Below, in pieces: positions 49,508 through 61,568 of a stretch of DNA of 64,000 nt; within the stretch, counting starts at the first letter, position 1; each line of letters begins with the position of its first letter. The position numbers and the translations under genes are program-made. The stretch comes from Morchella semilibera (taxonomy: Eukaryota; Ascomycota; Pezizomycetes; Pezizales; Morchellaceae). The notes under the pieces are model-generated. The model did no database searches. It saw nothing but the letters and a program-made list of their open reading frames with translations, and was not told the origin of the DNA. Where the stretch lies: NCBI GenBank assembly GCA_009192285.1, contig WBVU01000011.1:1670668-1734667 (forward strand). Reading direction: 5' to 3'.

Positions 49508-49608
49508 CTGGCGAAAAATGCTGCCCACCCTGGTGGAGCTTTCTCATCAATTAATTGATTTTACACCAAAATTTTGATCCTCTATTATAGGGTGGGCAGC
49601 ATCGCCAG
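49508..49608. repeat. Foldback element with about 20-bp arms
   Basis: Arms 49508-49531 and 49589-49608 pair over 20 bases (CTGGCG and TGCTGCCCACCCT), with four extra A in the left arm. The interior has further internal dyads around TCAATTAATTGA. Confidence 0.65.
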
Positions 49609-50353
49609 ACCAAGGGATGTAAACGCCCTATAAAGGTACAACTTTTGGTCCCAAGTACCCTTATTAGAGATTCGACTATACAGGCCAAGAGGAACACCAG
49701 GAAAATAAATAAATGCCCTGTAGGCTGTACTACGAAGAACGTCTTTGGTGTGTTACCTTGGTACATGTACCACTGGTCCGTGCACCGCCTCAAACCACCG
49801 ATAAGCATAGCCACGTGAGAACAGTCCCTGTTCCAGAAGTGGGGTTATCAGATAACAAACTCAATGAACAGTGACGATTGCCTACCTTGGAAGACGGAAA
49901 TGTTCATAGGTATATACATTTTAACTATGTAGGTGTTTGTTGCATCTCGATGCCCAACTGCATGGCATGTGCAGCAAGATGCCATGGATGAGGGAAGCGC
50001 TGCGCAGTTGTACGTAGACAGACAGTGGGGCCACAGTATCAGCCCCGCAGAGATAGTTTATTACTAGGACCAAAGCTCTTTCTCCCCCTCACCTGTCATC
50101 TTTCTTTGTGATCACGAAGTCTACAAAAACGCCTTTATTTATCGGTTTTGCAGCAATCTGTATGTGCACCCTTTCCCAGTCCTTTATGTCACGGATATAT
50201 AGCTAGGGATAGGAAGCAAGAGTGGCTAACGTCGTACATAAGGCTCCTGAAAGTGAAGACGACCATTAGCGATGTTTGGGTCATCTGTAATTCACATTGA
50301 CAAACTTATTTACTACATACTAAAGATATCGGGACTAATGTGTCTTTACAACT
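49609..50353. other. Upstream region of LSB5
   Basis: About 0.75 kb. One TACATGTA near 49762. No coding sequence seen; expected to hold the LSB5 promoter. Confidence 0.5.
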
Positions 50354-51716
50354 ATGAAGAGAAAACAGTTTTCCGCTGTGACAGTTCACATCGAGCGCCT
50401 CACCTCGGAGGAATACGATGAGCACGATATGAGTGGTATCCCGGAGCTTATTGAATCAATAAAACTCCAAGATACAGGTCCCACTGAAGCCAGCAGAGCT
50501 ATTCGGAAGAAGCTGTGTGTGCTGAAACTGTCCATCTGTGAATTCACCGGAAAGACTTGCTGACATTTCCCTAGCAAGTATGGAAACGTTCATCGCCAGC
50601 TTCGCGCACTCACAGTCCGTCCCACCAAAACAATCTCCACCCCTCTCTCTGTTTCTCTAATAATCCATAGATTCTCGATGCCCTGATTGGTAATGCTGGT
50701 ATTCGCTTCCAACGCTCGTTTGCGGACGAACCTCTCCTTGAACGTCTCCGCATCGCCGCAACGGACTCCATGACCGACCCCGACGTTAAAGCAAAGTTGA
50801 AGGTAGTATTTGGGCAATGGGCTGTAGCATATAAGGATACACAGGGCCTTCAAAGCGTTGCAAATCTCTATAAACAGCTTCCACAGCGCCAACGGTCTAG
50901 GCCACAGCCCAAAGTACTCAGAGAGACATCCCCAGACCATGACAGGGAACCAAGCACTTCTACTGGACGCAAACCGGCCCCGACTTCGCCAAAGTCTCCC
51001 AAACCAACCTCTATCACTCTCGGACAGAGTGCGGATTTGGGTGTCGGACAAAGGGGTCATAAGAAGAGTGCGTCAAAGAGCAAGTCAAAAACGCCGCCAT
51101 TCAACCTTGAGAAGGAGAAGCCAGCAATGCTACAGAGTCTCGCAAATGCATCTGTTGCCTCTACGAATCTCAAAAACGCGTTGAAGCTTATCAATCGTGA
51201 GAAAGAGCAGCCTTCTGGGAACTCGGAGGTTTTGAAGCGTTTTGAGGATTGTAAGGCGCTGCGACGAAGTATTCTACGATACATCCAGCATGTCGAGAGT
51301 GAACAGTGGCTTGGCGGGTTGATACATGCAAATGAGGAGTTAGTTGAGGCGTTGACACTTTATGAAGTTCTCGATAAATCAATCGAGGAGGACTCCGACA
51401 GTGAAGATGAAGGGTGGAACGACCCACCGGATAGAAGCGTTGATTCTGTGAACCAGGGGTTTAGTAAGATGAGAATGCATGGTGAGGAAGAGGATAGGCC
51501 ACCTAGGCCAGATACAAGATGGAAGGGGAAGGGAAAGTCATATGAGGATGAGCAGGGGGAGGAAGAGGAAGAGGAGGAGGAGGACCCAGACGACCCCTTT
51601 GGAGATAACCAGTACAGGATCGAGGAGCCAGAGGACAAGAGGCCTTGGTGAGTTCGTCAATACATCAATTATTCGGTAATTCTGGGCTAATCTGTTTTTA
51701 CAGGAGAGTGGTTTAA
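50354..51716 (+). CDS. LSB5: VHS/ENTH-like endocytic adaptor Lsb5
   Basis: Four exons: 50354-50514, 50575-50614, 50671-51647, 51704-51716. Total 1191 nt, 396 aa. The N-terminal VHS domain reads FSAVTVHIERLTSEEYDEHD, then SGIPELIESIKLQDTGPTEA, RAIRKKLKYGNVHRQLRALT, ILDALIGNAGIRFQRSFADE and FGQWAVAYKD ... VANLYKQLP. A Ser/Pro-rich linker follows, then a GAT-like helical region (KEKPAMLQSLANASVASTNL ... CKALRRSILRYIQHVES, NEELVEALTLYEVLDKSIEE), and an acidic tail ending DPFGDNQ...PWRVV. In yeast Lsb5 binds Las17, Sla1 and Arf3 at endocytic sites. The last intron (51648-51703) has GTGAGT, a GGCTAAT branch and TTTTTACAG; without it the protein would end six bases later at TGA. The intron at 50615 has an odd GTCCGT donor, but the frame demands it. 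Confidence 0.92.
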
Positions 51717-53923
51717 GACAAAATGAAGCCCATCTCATAGGAACCCAACCACATGCACCAGGTTTATTTCTTATACAACTGGTATTTCTTTATTCTTTCT
51801 TTCTTTCTCTCTGTTTTACCCGAGTGAGATGATTTGACATTGATGGTCGAGGGATCATCCTTCCTCGTCCGTGAACCTTTGTAAAAGTTGGTGATTTAAG
51901 CCTTTAGCTAGCCGGCCCGACTTTGTGTAGCCTAAAAGCCGTTGTGATTGTAACTTCAGAGAGCGTTGTCTATGACTAAAGTGTGTATCGTATCATTGGC
52001 CATTCTTACGCGTAGTGTTAGAAGAGTTTATTATATTCCAATTGAACGATTAGTAAGTGTAGCCTGTCCTTGTTGAAGTGGTACGAGCTGAGGTAGAATG
52101 GGGTTGGTAGGAATAGGATGGTAGCATTTGTTTTGAGATCAAAATTTCAACGCATCCCATGAGTTTGTTACTGTCCTTTGGAGCTCTATTAAGTGATATC
52201 TAGATGTACTAATAATATTATATATGTATATGTAGTTTTTGCTGTAGTAGCTGCATTCACCGCATACTACATACTTGTTTCCGGTAGTCTCGGAAGACGC
52301 AGGAGGCTTCGTGAGTTGGCCTGTTTCCATAACACGGGATGCCTTCCCGGAACTTCTGAAACGTCTCGAGGGCAATTAAACATAGAACAACCAAATCTGG
52401 GCCGAACTCTAAATGTCACAGGATGCTCATCATCTGGGCCCGCCCTACGCCAACCCCAGGGGCCCCAATTCCGATGATACACAATCGCAAGAAACTCATG
52501 GGGCTTAAACATGTAGCACATTGACCCCACTATTTTAACAGTGCATGTAAGTATGGGGATATTCAGATGTAGTTATACACACTGCCAATCCCGGTGGTTT
52601 CCCAGATACTGGATTGTGCCATTAATTTATACTATAGAATAGCATGCAAGTACTTTACATGTAGGTCGTATGGTACTATTAAGACCCTAATCATAAGATT
52701 CCTGAACATAGTTCATGATAAGTGATGATTATGTTATATAGGCCTATGTATTTAAGCATCGATCTGGTTATTGGCCTATGGCCAGTATCCTACTTAAGGG
52801 CGACAGGCGGCCTAATTAGATCTTAAGTACATCATACACTACATAAAAGGGTCGACTACTAACATGGCCATATGGATATAGTAGTCAAATACTTTTTACA
52901 TCTCTTTGATGGCAAAAAGCCAATACCCTCAAATCTAACCAATCGTATCCTTCAAAAACCGACCGGTATACTACGTATTTCTTATAACCAGATCAAAATA
53001 TCTCCGAACCACAGAGATCTACATGCATGTCTATGATTAATTGAAACTCTTGGGGTGAAGTATGTATGAGTCAAAAGTAATATAAGCCTACAACCAACGG
53101 GCCGGGAATGGTGATCATGTCTTAGTTGTTGATGACCGGCTAATAGAACTGTCAGATTTGTTTTGCAACGGCCTCTGTCTGCCACGGAATTTCTGTTGTG
53201 TGTACCTACTCGCTCATGAGGTGACGGTGTTTCTTTCCTAATGGCCATATATTAAGGGATTATAGATTGGCGACACTGACACGAAAACCGTTGTGAGACG
53301 CAATCCGCCTTCGCTAAGTGGGCGAGTGGGTTTAGGTACCCTTGGAGATGTTTTTTTGTACCTTGCGCTTGAGGGTTGAGAGCTGTATACATGTAGGCCT
53401 TCGTCTCTCAATTGCAATAAAATGCTACCCCTCCAAGAAAAACAGGTCTGGTGTGGCCTTACTAACAGACCTCGTTTTCACTTAATGGGAAATTTAACTC
53501 CTCTATTCGGCACTTTGCGCAAATGATTGGTGCCGATCTCATGTTCCGCAAATCAGAATAGAGTAGCTCTATTTGCGCAAAGCCTCTATTATATGGGGGG
53601 GAGATATTAAAATACCCCACTACTCATTACCGATAAGGGGTCGGCTACCAACACTGAATTGACGCAGGGACCAGCAAGTGCCACCCGCATCTGGGCGGAA
53701 ACGGCAAGCAACCGGGATCGGAACGTGATGCCGGAAAAGGTATTGATAGCCAGCTAACTATAATAGAAATAGACCAGACGGAATTACAAATCTGAGTCCT
53801 GCAGTCACGACAACTCACCTAAAATCTTGATATATATCTACAGCAGTATCGTACCCGTTTGTTGACAATTATCCCGGCTCTTGTCATCTTCCGCATTACC
53901 GTCCGCCGTGAAAACCTCGTAAG
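51717..53923. other. Intergenic 2.2 kb, no supported gene
   Basis: Holds the LSB5 3' region and the MFS promoter. Two copies of the palindrome TTTGCGCAAA lie about 53513 and 53571 within a loosely dyad-symmetric stretch (53497-53590). TACATGTA near 52657 and 53389. No coding signal. Confidence 0.55.
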
Positions 53924-55763
53924 ATGTCTAGAAACACGCAGTCGAGAGATCCCTTGGACGAGACCTCACCACTGCTCGGGGGTGCTCCTGTAGCTACCGA
54001 GATTATTGGAGAACGCGTTATAGGTAGTAGTGGCTGTGCTGAGCCTCTGAAAGATGATGTGGATCTTCCAAAAGAATTGTCATTGGCGAAATTAATAGTT
54101 GTGATGCTGTCGGTGTGGGTATGTTGACCGTATAGATACCTGTGCCCTTGGTTGAATACAATGTATCTAATAACGATATATTATCCTACAGGTCGGTGTA
54201 TTCCTTGCAGCGGTCGATACTACTGTCATTTCCACCCTTCTCGCTCCAATCTCAAGCTCCTTTTCATCCTTCTCATCAATATCCTGGGTTGCGAGTGCAT
54301 ATCTCATCTCCAATGCCGCTCTACAGCCGTTACTTGGCAGGCTCACAGACATCTATGGTCGCCGCTCTGGACTTATAGTCTGTAATATTCTGTTCGGGGC
54401 TGGTACTTTAATGTGCGGTCTTGCAAAGAACGAGTACACCATGATCGCAGGACGAGTGATCGCTGGAGCTGGCGGAGGAGGCTTGACTGCGATTTCCTCT
54501 ATTGTTGCTAGCGATCTGGTACCATTAAGGAAGAGAGGAATTGTCCAAGGAGGGGGAAATTTATCATATGGCGCAGGAGCAGCTCTGGGAGGTGTATTTG
54601 GTGGTTTTATCCATGATCGTATTGGCTGGAGATGGGCGTTCTTGATACAGGTAAACACACGATCGATCGGGAGATTGTATAGTGCTGACGGGATGAACAG
54701 GTGCCCTTTATTATCGTGTCTGCGGTTATGGTCGCCGCATTTGTGAGGATTCCTATCAAGAAGACAAATATTGCACGCCACAGGAGAATTGACTATCCGG
54801 GTGCATTCACACTTGTAACGTCGTTGGTACTGCTATTGATTGCGCTCAATACCGGCGGTAACATGCTGCCGTGGACCCACCCGCTCATCTTGGTGTGCCT
54901 CCCACTTAGTGTAGTGTCGCTGCTGGCATTTGGTTATATCGAGAAGAATCTGGCACAAGAGCCTATCATCCCTGTAGCTCTCTTAGGTGACCGCACAGTA
55001 TTGGCAGCTTGCATGACCAACTGGTTCATGGTTATGAGTGTATTCTCTTTGGTAACTACACTTTCTAGACTCCCAACTTGTGTCCGCCTAATAACGTAAT
55101 TACATGTAGTATTTCTACTGCCCAATATATTTTATGGTGCGCGGGCAATCTTCCACCGACGCCGGTCTTCGTCTGACACCCTTCGCCGCCGGCATCTCTG
55201 TCGGCTCTCTGAGTACTGGTATCGCTATGAACCGCTCCGGCCATTACTACAAACTTGGGCTCCTTACTATGTTCATATACAACTCCGGTGTCGCCGCAAT
55301 CTGTACATTCAGCCTAAGCACCCCGCTCTTCCCGCAGTTCTTCAACTTCTTCGTTTTTGGGTGCGGCTACGGTGGTGTCCTTACTGTAACGCTTCTAGCA
55401 CTAATCGCCGCTGTTGGTCGGGAGGACCAAGCCGTGGTTACGTCTGCTAGCTATGCATTCCGCTCGACGGGGAGTACAATCGGTACCACGGTCGGAAGCA
55501 CAATTTTTCAGAATGTATTGAAAAGGAGGCTGGTGGATTACTTAGGCCATAGTGAGGAAGCGAGAAGAATTATTGAACAGGTGAGGGAGAGGTTTGATGC
55601 TATAGATAGCATACCGGGCGAGTATTTGGATAGGATCAAGGGGGCTTATATGGACGCCTTGCATGCCGTGTTCTATGCAAGTCTAGGCATGGGGGTATTG
55701 GCGATGGTCTGTTCTGCGTGGATGAGAGAGCACAAGCTACATAAAACTTTAGATAGGAACTAA
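53924..55763 (+). CDS. Major facilitator transporter, Fnx1/Vba (vacuolar basic amino acid) type
   Basis: Four exons: 53924-54118, 54192-54650, 54701-55051, 55110-55763. Total 1659 nt, 552 aa. The cytosolic N terminus has an acidic dileucine-like SPLL motif (DETSPLL), often found in fungal vacuolar or endosomal transporters. TM1 carries VFLAAVDTTVISTLLAPI, and the MFS motif A region is LLGRLTDIYGRRSG. Then come RVIAGAGGGGLTAISSIVAS, RGIVQGGGNLSYGAGAALGG (motif C-like) and DRIGWRWAFLIQ. The C half has GLRLTPFAAGISVGSLSTGI, VVTSASYAFRSTGSTIGTTV and a final TM. The layout fits the 14-TM DHA2 group and, within it, S. pombe Fnx1 or yeast Vba1-3, which move basic amino acids into vacuoles by proton exchange. 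Substrate is inference. Confidence 0.9.
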
Positions 55764-56086
55764 GGAGAAAGGGCCTCGGCAGTGGGATAGAGTAGACAAG
55801 ATACATATGTACTCAGTTGGCAATCAATGATTTTTCTTGAGAAAAATTTTCGGGCAATGATATCGTATTTGAATTCACTGCGGGTAGACGCGTATAGTGG
55901 GTTCTGAAACTGCGATCTGGGATCTGGGGCATATGCAGTTTTCCGTTGTCAATCACATAAATGGAATGTCAAGTACTACTAGCATCCCAACAACCATTCA
56001 TCGCCCATCACTCGTGTATAATAGTTCATATATAGGTAGAGAGAAGAACAAAACAAATGCCCAAACGGCTCGAGCTCGATTATTCC
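55764..56086. other. Tail-to-tail spacer
   Basis: 323 bp between the stop codons of the MFS and MsrB genes. Both polyadenylation sites must lie here or overlap the opposite gene. Confidence 0.6.
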
Positions 56087-56860
56087 CTAGTTACTTCCCT
56101 GCGCTGGGCCGTCATTGAACTTCAAACTCACGCTATTAACGCAATGTCTCTCATCTGTGGGAGTCTTGTACCCCTCTCCTTTAAACACATGTCTAAGCTT
56201 TATTAGCCCAACTCTCTAGCTAGTTCACGCCCTCAAAAGAAACCTACCCCAAGTGTCCGCCGCAATTCTTACACACGATCTCAATCCTGGACATGCCGAG
56301 GGTCCTGTCCTCGTGCCGCTCAATAGCCCCGGGAATGCCCTCGTAGAAAGCGGGCCATCCGCAGCCAGAGCTAAACTTAGTGGTGGATTTGTAGAGAGGA
56401 GCATCGCAGCCAGCGCAGTTATAGATACCGGACTGGGAGTGTTTGTCGTATTCTCCGGTTCCAGGGCGTTCAGTACCCTTTTCACGAAGGACTCTGAATT
56501 GCTCTGGGAAATGTTAATGTACTGAGCTCTCTACTCTGGAATGTTTATGTTTGAAATGTGAGTGAGATGAGTGACTGAGTAAGTGAGAGAGAGTGTGTGT
56601 GCCGGGAGGATTTCACCTGGAGACAAAACTGCCTGCCACTCCTCATTGGATTTTTGGACTGGGTACGACATGTTGTTGCTAGTGGAAGTGCTGAAGGATG
56701 ATCCTATGAAAGGGAGAGAGATGGATGGTAGGAACTTTACGGTTCTTATAGTTTTAGGCGCGATAAAGGACCGTCTGACAACGGCTGCTGTATGGGTTGC
56801 AGGCGAGGAAAGTAATAAACGAGAAGAGGCGGTGAGAAGGCTTAGAGATGTGAAAGGCAT
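56087..56860 (-). CDS. MXR2: Peptide methionine (R)-S-oxide reductase MsrB, probable mitochondrial form
   Basis: Three exons: 56617-56860, 56248-56503, 56087-56192. Total 606 nt, 201 aa. The first 63 residues are Ser/Thr/Arg-rich with few acids (MPFTSLSLLTASSRLLLSSP, VVRRSF), typical of a mitochondrial presequence. A second in-frame ATG at 56671 (MSYPVQKSNEEW) begins the catalytic domain and could give a cytosolic form. The domain has EQFRVLREKGTERPGTGEYD, two zinc pairs (CAGC and CKNC), SGCGWPAFYE, MSRIEIVC, GGHLGHVF and the catalytic Cys in ERHCVNSVSLKF (residue 184). It reduces the R-epimer of methionine sulfoxide with thioredoxin. The first intron (113 nt) starts GTGAAA, weaker than its neighbours. 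Confidence 0.94.
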
Positions 56861-58255
56861 GGAGCATTTGAATTATTATTTGGAATTATCAATACGATAT
56901 TACTGTTTAAATAATTCGAGGCTTTTCTTATCCGAGTGTGGCGGGGGTGGATAGACAAGGGCTGGACTGCTTGGCGCATGAGGTCATCATATTTAGGGGA
57001 GCTTAATTTCGATCATTGACATCATGACCGCTTCCCCCGGACGATCTCCAAGATTAGTAGCGTAGTATCGGACCTGAAATGCGATCTAGCCCTAAAGGGA
57101 GGTCCTCAAATCTGGGGGCGTAATAAGTGGGCTTACTGAGGATGTTGGATTTGGGATGAACTGTTCATCCTAAACCTTAAATCACTACTAGCTAGAATAG
57201 TTGATACAAATCTTTGCTCACGTGGCTTGGGGGGGGGGCTGTGGTTTCAGGTTGGGACATCTTCTTGAAACATCGGATGGATGCTTACAAGCAGACATCT
57301 ACCCACAAGCTTGATTTTCAAGCTTCAAACTGATACGTGATACGTATAGTACGAGAATAGGGATGTTTCTACGGCCGGAGGAGCTTCTTGAAGGCCGTTG
57401 ACACGGGAGAAATGGTGCTTGTTGTGCAAGGGGTACTTTCTTAAAGGTCACGTGAGCAGGCGTCAGTGTCAAGATTCCTTTTTCTCGAATATCTGATTTC
57501 ATGATTGAAAGCTATCTGCGAAGAACAAAATATGTTCTTTTCTAAAAAAAAAAAAAAATTAGCACGTAACGTACAAGAGTAGGGTTTGAGTCATAGAAAT
57601 TCTAAAGAGGTCCTTGATGATATTTATATTCGTTCCCAAACAGAGGAACGTGTTGCCTAAACAAACATCAATTTACGACCAGGCCAAAACACAACCATTC
57701 ACCCCGCCAACCAGCGCGTTGTGAACTCCATAGTACATGGGCTTGTGTACGTTTTTCATAGTGTACCCGTGTACATTTCTGAGGAGAGGTCGTGCATTTA
57801 CCCAAGCCTTTCTAATTTTCTCTCTCACAGAACCGCTTGTCAACATTCTCCCCTTCTTAACTCTCAACCTACCCAATCCTCTCCTCATATAACCTATAAT
57901 TATTCTTTCTGCCCACTCGCGTCCCTCCTTTCTCCCCATCCACTCAGCTAATCAGTGGTTTTGCTGGCACATCGCATCGCAGGCTTGCTGTCTGTATCAA
58001 GCATAGAGACAGATCGCTGCCCCTGATCCTGCTATGTTGGTAGATTAGTACTTTGCCTGTGTGTACTGCGTTGCTTTCCGATTTTCAAGTTGCATTTCAC
58101 AACCACACATCTACTACATACACACCCGACACCCGCCGCATACGAGGGAAAAAAAAAAAAAAGCCCCCCTCTCTCCAACTAGGCTAGGGTCGAGTTTCAA
58201 CACATCATCCGGACTCGGCTCTTAAATACCTACAGTATCTTCGACTGCCTTTTCT
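56861..58255. other. Divergent spacer between MsrB and DBF4
   Basis: 1.4 kb between two start codons facing apart, so it holds both promoters. A-runs at about 57545-57558 and 58150-58162 and a G9 run near 57228. The stretch 57780-58000 is strongly pyrimidine-rich on plus, with CACATCTACTACATACACAC-like leader composition near 58100. No gene seen. Confidence 0.55.
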
Positions 58256-60414
58256 ATGGCACAAGTATCGATTCCCCCCTCACCGGCCGCCATGTCCCGA
58301 CGAGCTCCTCTCTCAAATCTTCCCAACGAGGTAAACTCAAACCCGTACTCAAGCATCACAGCAGCCGTAGCGAAACGCCAACGGTCTCTCAGCACCGCAC
58401 AACGAGAAACATACGGCCAACAGCCCCCGCAAAAGAAACAAATCGTTGAAGTACTGCGTACTCCTGTTCGCAATTCCAATGCCGATTCCAAAGTCAACCC
58501 ATCAAGGAGACAGGCTGCCCGCACCAGAACTACTACGGCAACTCCACCAGCATATAATAATGGTGTAGGAAATAATAACAGTCAACAAGTTCAAAGGAAG
58601 GCCGTCGCGAAAGTAGTTAACGATCAACAAAATAGTTTAGAAAGTGTACGCGCGTGGCAGAGACACTATCGACGGGTGTTTCCTTCTTACGTCTTTTACT
58701 TCGAAAGTTTACCAGAGGATGTTGCTGCCAAGTTTCAGAAACAGATACAGTCCCTTGGAGCAGTACGTTATCCTCATTTTGCCCTAGGGGACTCCTTCAT
58801 GGTATTTTTCTAATATACGCGTCTGCAGAAATTAGAGAAGTTCTTTTCAAACGAAGTTACTCATGTCGTAACCTCTCGCCCTATCCCTCCTGAAACCTCA
58901 GCCACTACCAAACCTGCTCCCGGGGCCACAATCAACCCATCGTTATTAGAGCGCGAAACCAAATCCAGACGGGTTGCCATTCCTAGGCAGTAAGTTAGCC
59001 ATGCTAAATCAAGAGGGAGTCAGTACACTGCTAATGCTTATATCGTGGTTTCTAGATCTCATGAGGCATCACGTGATGTCGAATCTCGAAAACCAGGACG
59101 CGGGGGAAGTGATATACTACTAAAGGCTCGTGAATATGGGATGAAGATATGGGCACTAGAAAAGCTTCAGCGAATGATGCATGCCATGTTCGACACTCAG
59201 TCTAATCAGACTACTTCCTATGGCCGAGAAAACGATCGGGCAGCACAGGCTCCCGCCATGAATGTTGACCTCTCACATGTCCTTCGGAACGAAAAGATTC
59301 ATGGCCCGACAGATCGAGATCCCAATGCTGTCCCTAAGGATTTGGTCTTTTTTAAAGGTCCCTTTCTCTATGTCCATGACATGCTTGCGATCAATCGTCC
59401 TATTATGGTAAGAGAATACCAGAAAGTTAAAAGTCGAGAACAGGGCGCCTGGCCGCAATTCCGAAGTGTTAGCGGGGGGCGTTGTCCGTTTATCGAAGAG
59501 GCCGTCCACAAAAAACGGGAGGAGGAGAGAGAGAGACATCTTGGTAGGGTCGAGCGTGCGAAAGAGAAGGAAGCTGCAGTTACTATGTCCAAGGCAAAGA
59601 CTTCTACAAAAGTCCAACAACAGGTTGAAGAACAGCCTAGAGTTAAGGCCAAACGTCCCGTACTCGGCGAATTCAACAAGAATGAAAGTTTTCTCAACAA
59701 CAGTAAACCAAGTCAAGTAAATTCCAAGGCCGACGAAGATGTATTTCAAGTGCCATCTGCAAAGCGGGATAACTCACACCCTAGTAATGAGATGGCTTTT
59801 ACGGCCACAAATCCTGAAAAGGGCCGGGAACCCACAAAGTTTGGTGCGGAGCCTGTTGCATCTGGTGTGCAACCTTCCAATATCACCTCAGCTATTCGCT
59901 CTCAAATGGTTTCCTCTCTCGCTGATCAGCCGGGCCAACGCGCGGGAACCAGCAAGGAGTTATATGAGCTTAAGCGCAAAGTAGCTGGGAATGTCTTGAT
60001 TGGGAATGTCAATGGGAAGGGTATTGCACACTCACAGCGTATGCTTGACTTAGCTAAGATTGCGGGTGGAAAAGACCGTGAGCCGAAAGCCTTGAACGAT
60101 CGCAAGAGGAAGCTGGGCGTCGAGGAACCAGTAGTGGTCCTTGAAGATAAAGAGGTCGAAGAAACCAGGGTAAAGCCGAAGATCAAAGAGGGTATAAAGA
60201 AGGAGACCCGCCCTGGCTACTGCGAGAACTGTAGGGAGAAGTTTGAAGATTTCGAGGATGTAAGTGGTAACGACATTTCTCATTCGTAATATAGCTAACC
60301 TGGAACCTCCAGCATACCTATTCGAGGCGTCACCGTAAGTTTGCTGCCGATAACAAGAACTGGACAGAACTTGATAATCTATTGTCTCAACTCATCAGAC
60401 CCCCAAGGGTTTGA
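58256..60414 (+). CDS. DBF4: Dbf4/Dfp1, regulatory subunit of Cdc7 (DDK) kinase
   Basis: Four exons: 58256-58762, 58829-58989, 59056-60259, 60313-60414. Total 1974 nt, 657 aa. Motif N (BRCT-like) spans the first intron: YVFYFESLPEDVAAKFQKQI then KFFSNEVTHVVTSRPIPPE and ILLKAREYGMKIWALEKLQR. Motif M is VFFKGPFLYVHDMLAINRPI MVREY. Motif C is the Cys2-His2 zinc finger RPGYCENCREKFEDFEDHTY then SRRHRKFAADNKNW. These three motifs in this order define Dbf4/Dfp1; motifs M and C bind and activate Cdc7, which phosphorylates Mcm2-7 to fire origins. The last 102-nt exon carries the two His ligands, so correct removal of the 53-nt intron at 60260 is essential. An in-frame ATG at 58292 (MSRRAPLSNLPNEVNSNPYS) is an alternative start. 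Confidence 0.95.
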
Positions 60415-61568
60415 ATAAAAATACTCTAAATCCTCAGGATCCAGAGAACCAAAGTGACAATCATGCAATTCAGCTTAATATTCTGCTGAGCTTAGTCACC
60501 CAATTTATATCTACAAAGCAATCCCCTTATATTTAGCCCCACACTCATTACTGCTTTTTTCTTATCTTCTTTGCACTCGATTATCATTTTAAATCCCTAT
60601 AGTTTTTTTTTTGGAACGAGCTACGACTGGAGAGGGTTAGTGGAGTACGGAAATGGGGAAAGGAAGGGGAGGACGGTGGAGGGAGGGGGTTGGCTGCATT
60701 TGTAAAATCATCAGGTATCAGGTAGCATGTTAGTACTGTTGTCTTCCGACGACGGCGAAGGTAGTGCCTTTACAAGTATTTGTAAAAGAAAAGAAAAACC
60801 TTAAAAAAACCTTGTAGAATACATGTATGTAAGAAGGTGTTTTATACGGAGTTAGTCCCCTTTTTTTTTTTTTTTTTCTTTTTTCGTTTGTCTTTTGCTT
60901 GCATTTTCTGGAGGAAGAAATGCTGTAGCAGCATCATGTAAGGTTATGTAGCGAGTACCAATGATATCCCAAACTTCTGGTCACAAAATTCACTTCAATA
61001 GTTTTTTTTCCGTGTATGTAATCGGAGGATCATGGTTTCATCTTGAGATCGAAAAGATTTCATCGAAGCATGAGATGTGTGGTGGGAAGTGTATTAAGGT
61101 TAACATCGACCAGGGTACAGTTTTGTACGGGCTGGGTAAACTAATTCGTGGCCTCTTCTTTTGGTGCTTGATGCTTGGCAATAGCCAACAAGTACCTACA
61201 GTTCCAGCAATTGCTTCCCCAGTAAATTGATCACCCCCCTCGAAGTCTTTCGTCTCTTTCTTGATATATATCTTCCCCAAGGCCGCAGCACTATTGCTTT
61301 GTTGATATATTTTTCATCAAGTTCAATTGTCAAATCTCGAGACACATTATAAGTAAGCTTTCTCTGGTTGCCCTCTTACCCTCCACACGCAACCCTATTA
61401 GTGTGGGACTGCTGTGTTATTTAAGCTCTCTACACAGATGCCTCATGCGTTTCTCTCCCCTATATTTTCCCTATCACACCAGCTAACAGTTTTGATTCCC
61501 ACAATCAGCTGCGGAGAATTTGATCCGCTTTAGACGCACCAGTACATCGAAAGGTATACCCATAAATA
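60415..61568. other. Intergenic between DBF4 and SCP160
   Basis: 1.15 kb holding the DBF4 3' end and SCP160 promoter. T-run about 60859-60878; TACATGTA near 60823. A small frame at 60961-61230 has no motif and is not called. The last 150 bp are rich in CT and end with ACCCATAAATA before the ATG. Confidence 0.55.

Noticed and set aside
52139-52530. Minus-strand frames near 52.3 kb
   Set aside because: No motif, no splice continuity, and overlapping frames are equally open on both strands.
53497-53590. Two TTTGCGCAAA palindromes as a foldback element
   Set aside because: Pairing outside the ten-base words is weak; mentioned only within the intergenic entry.
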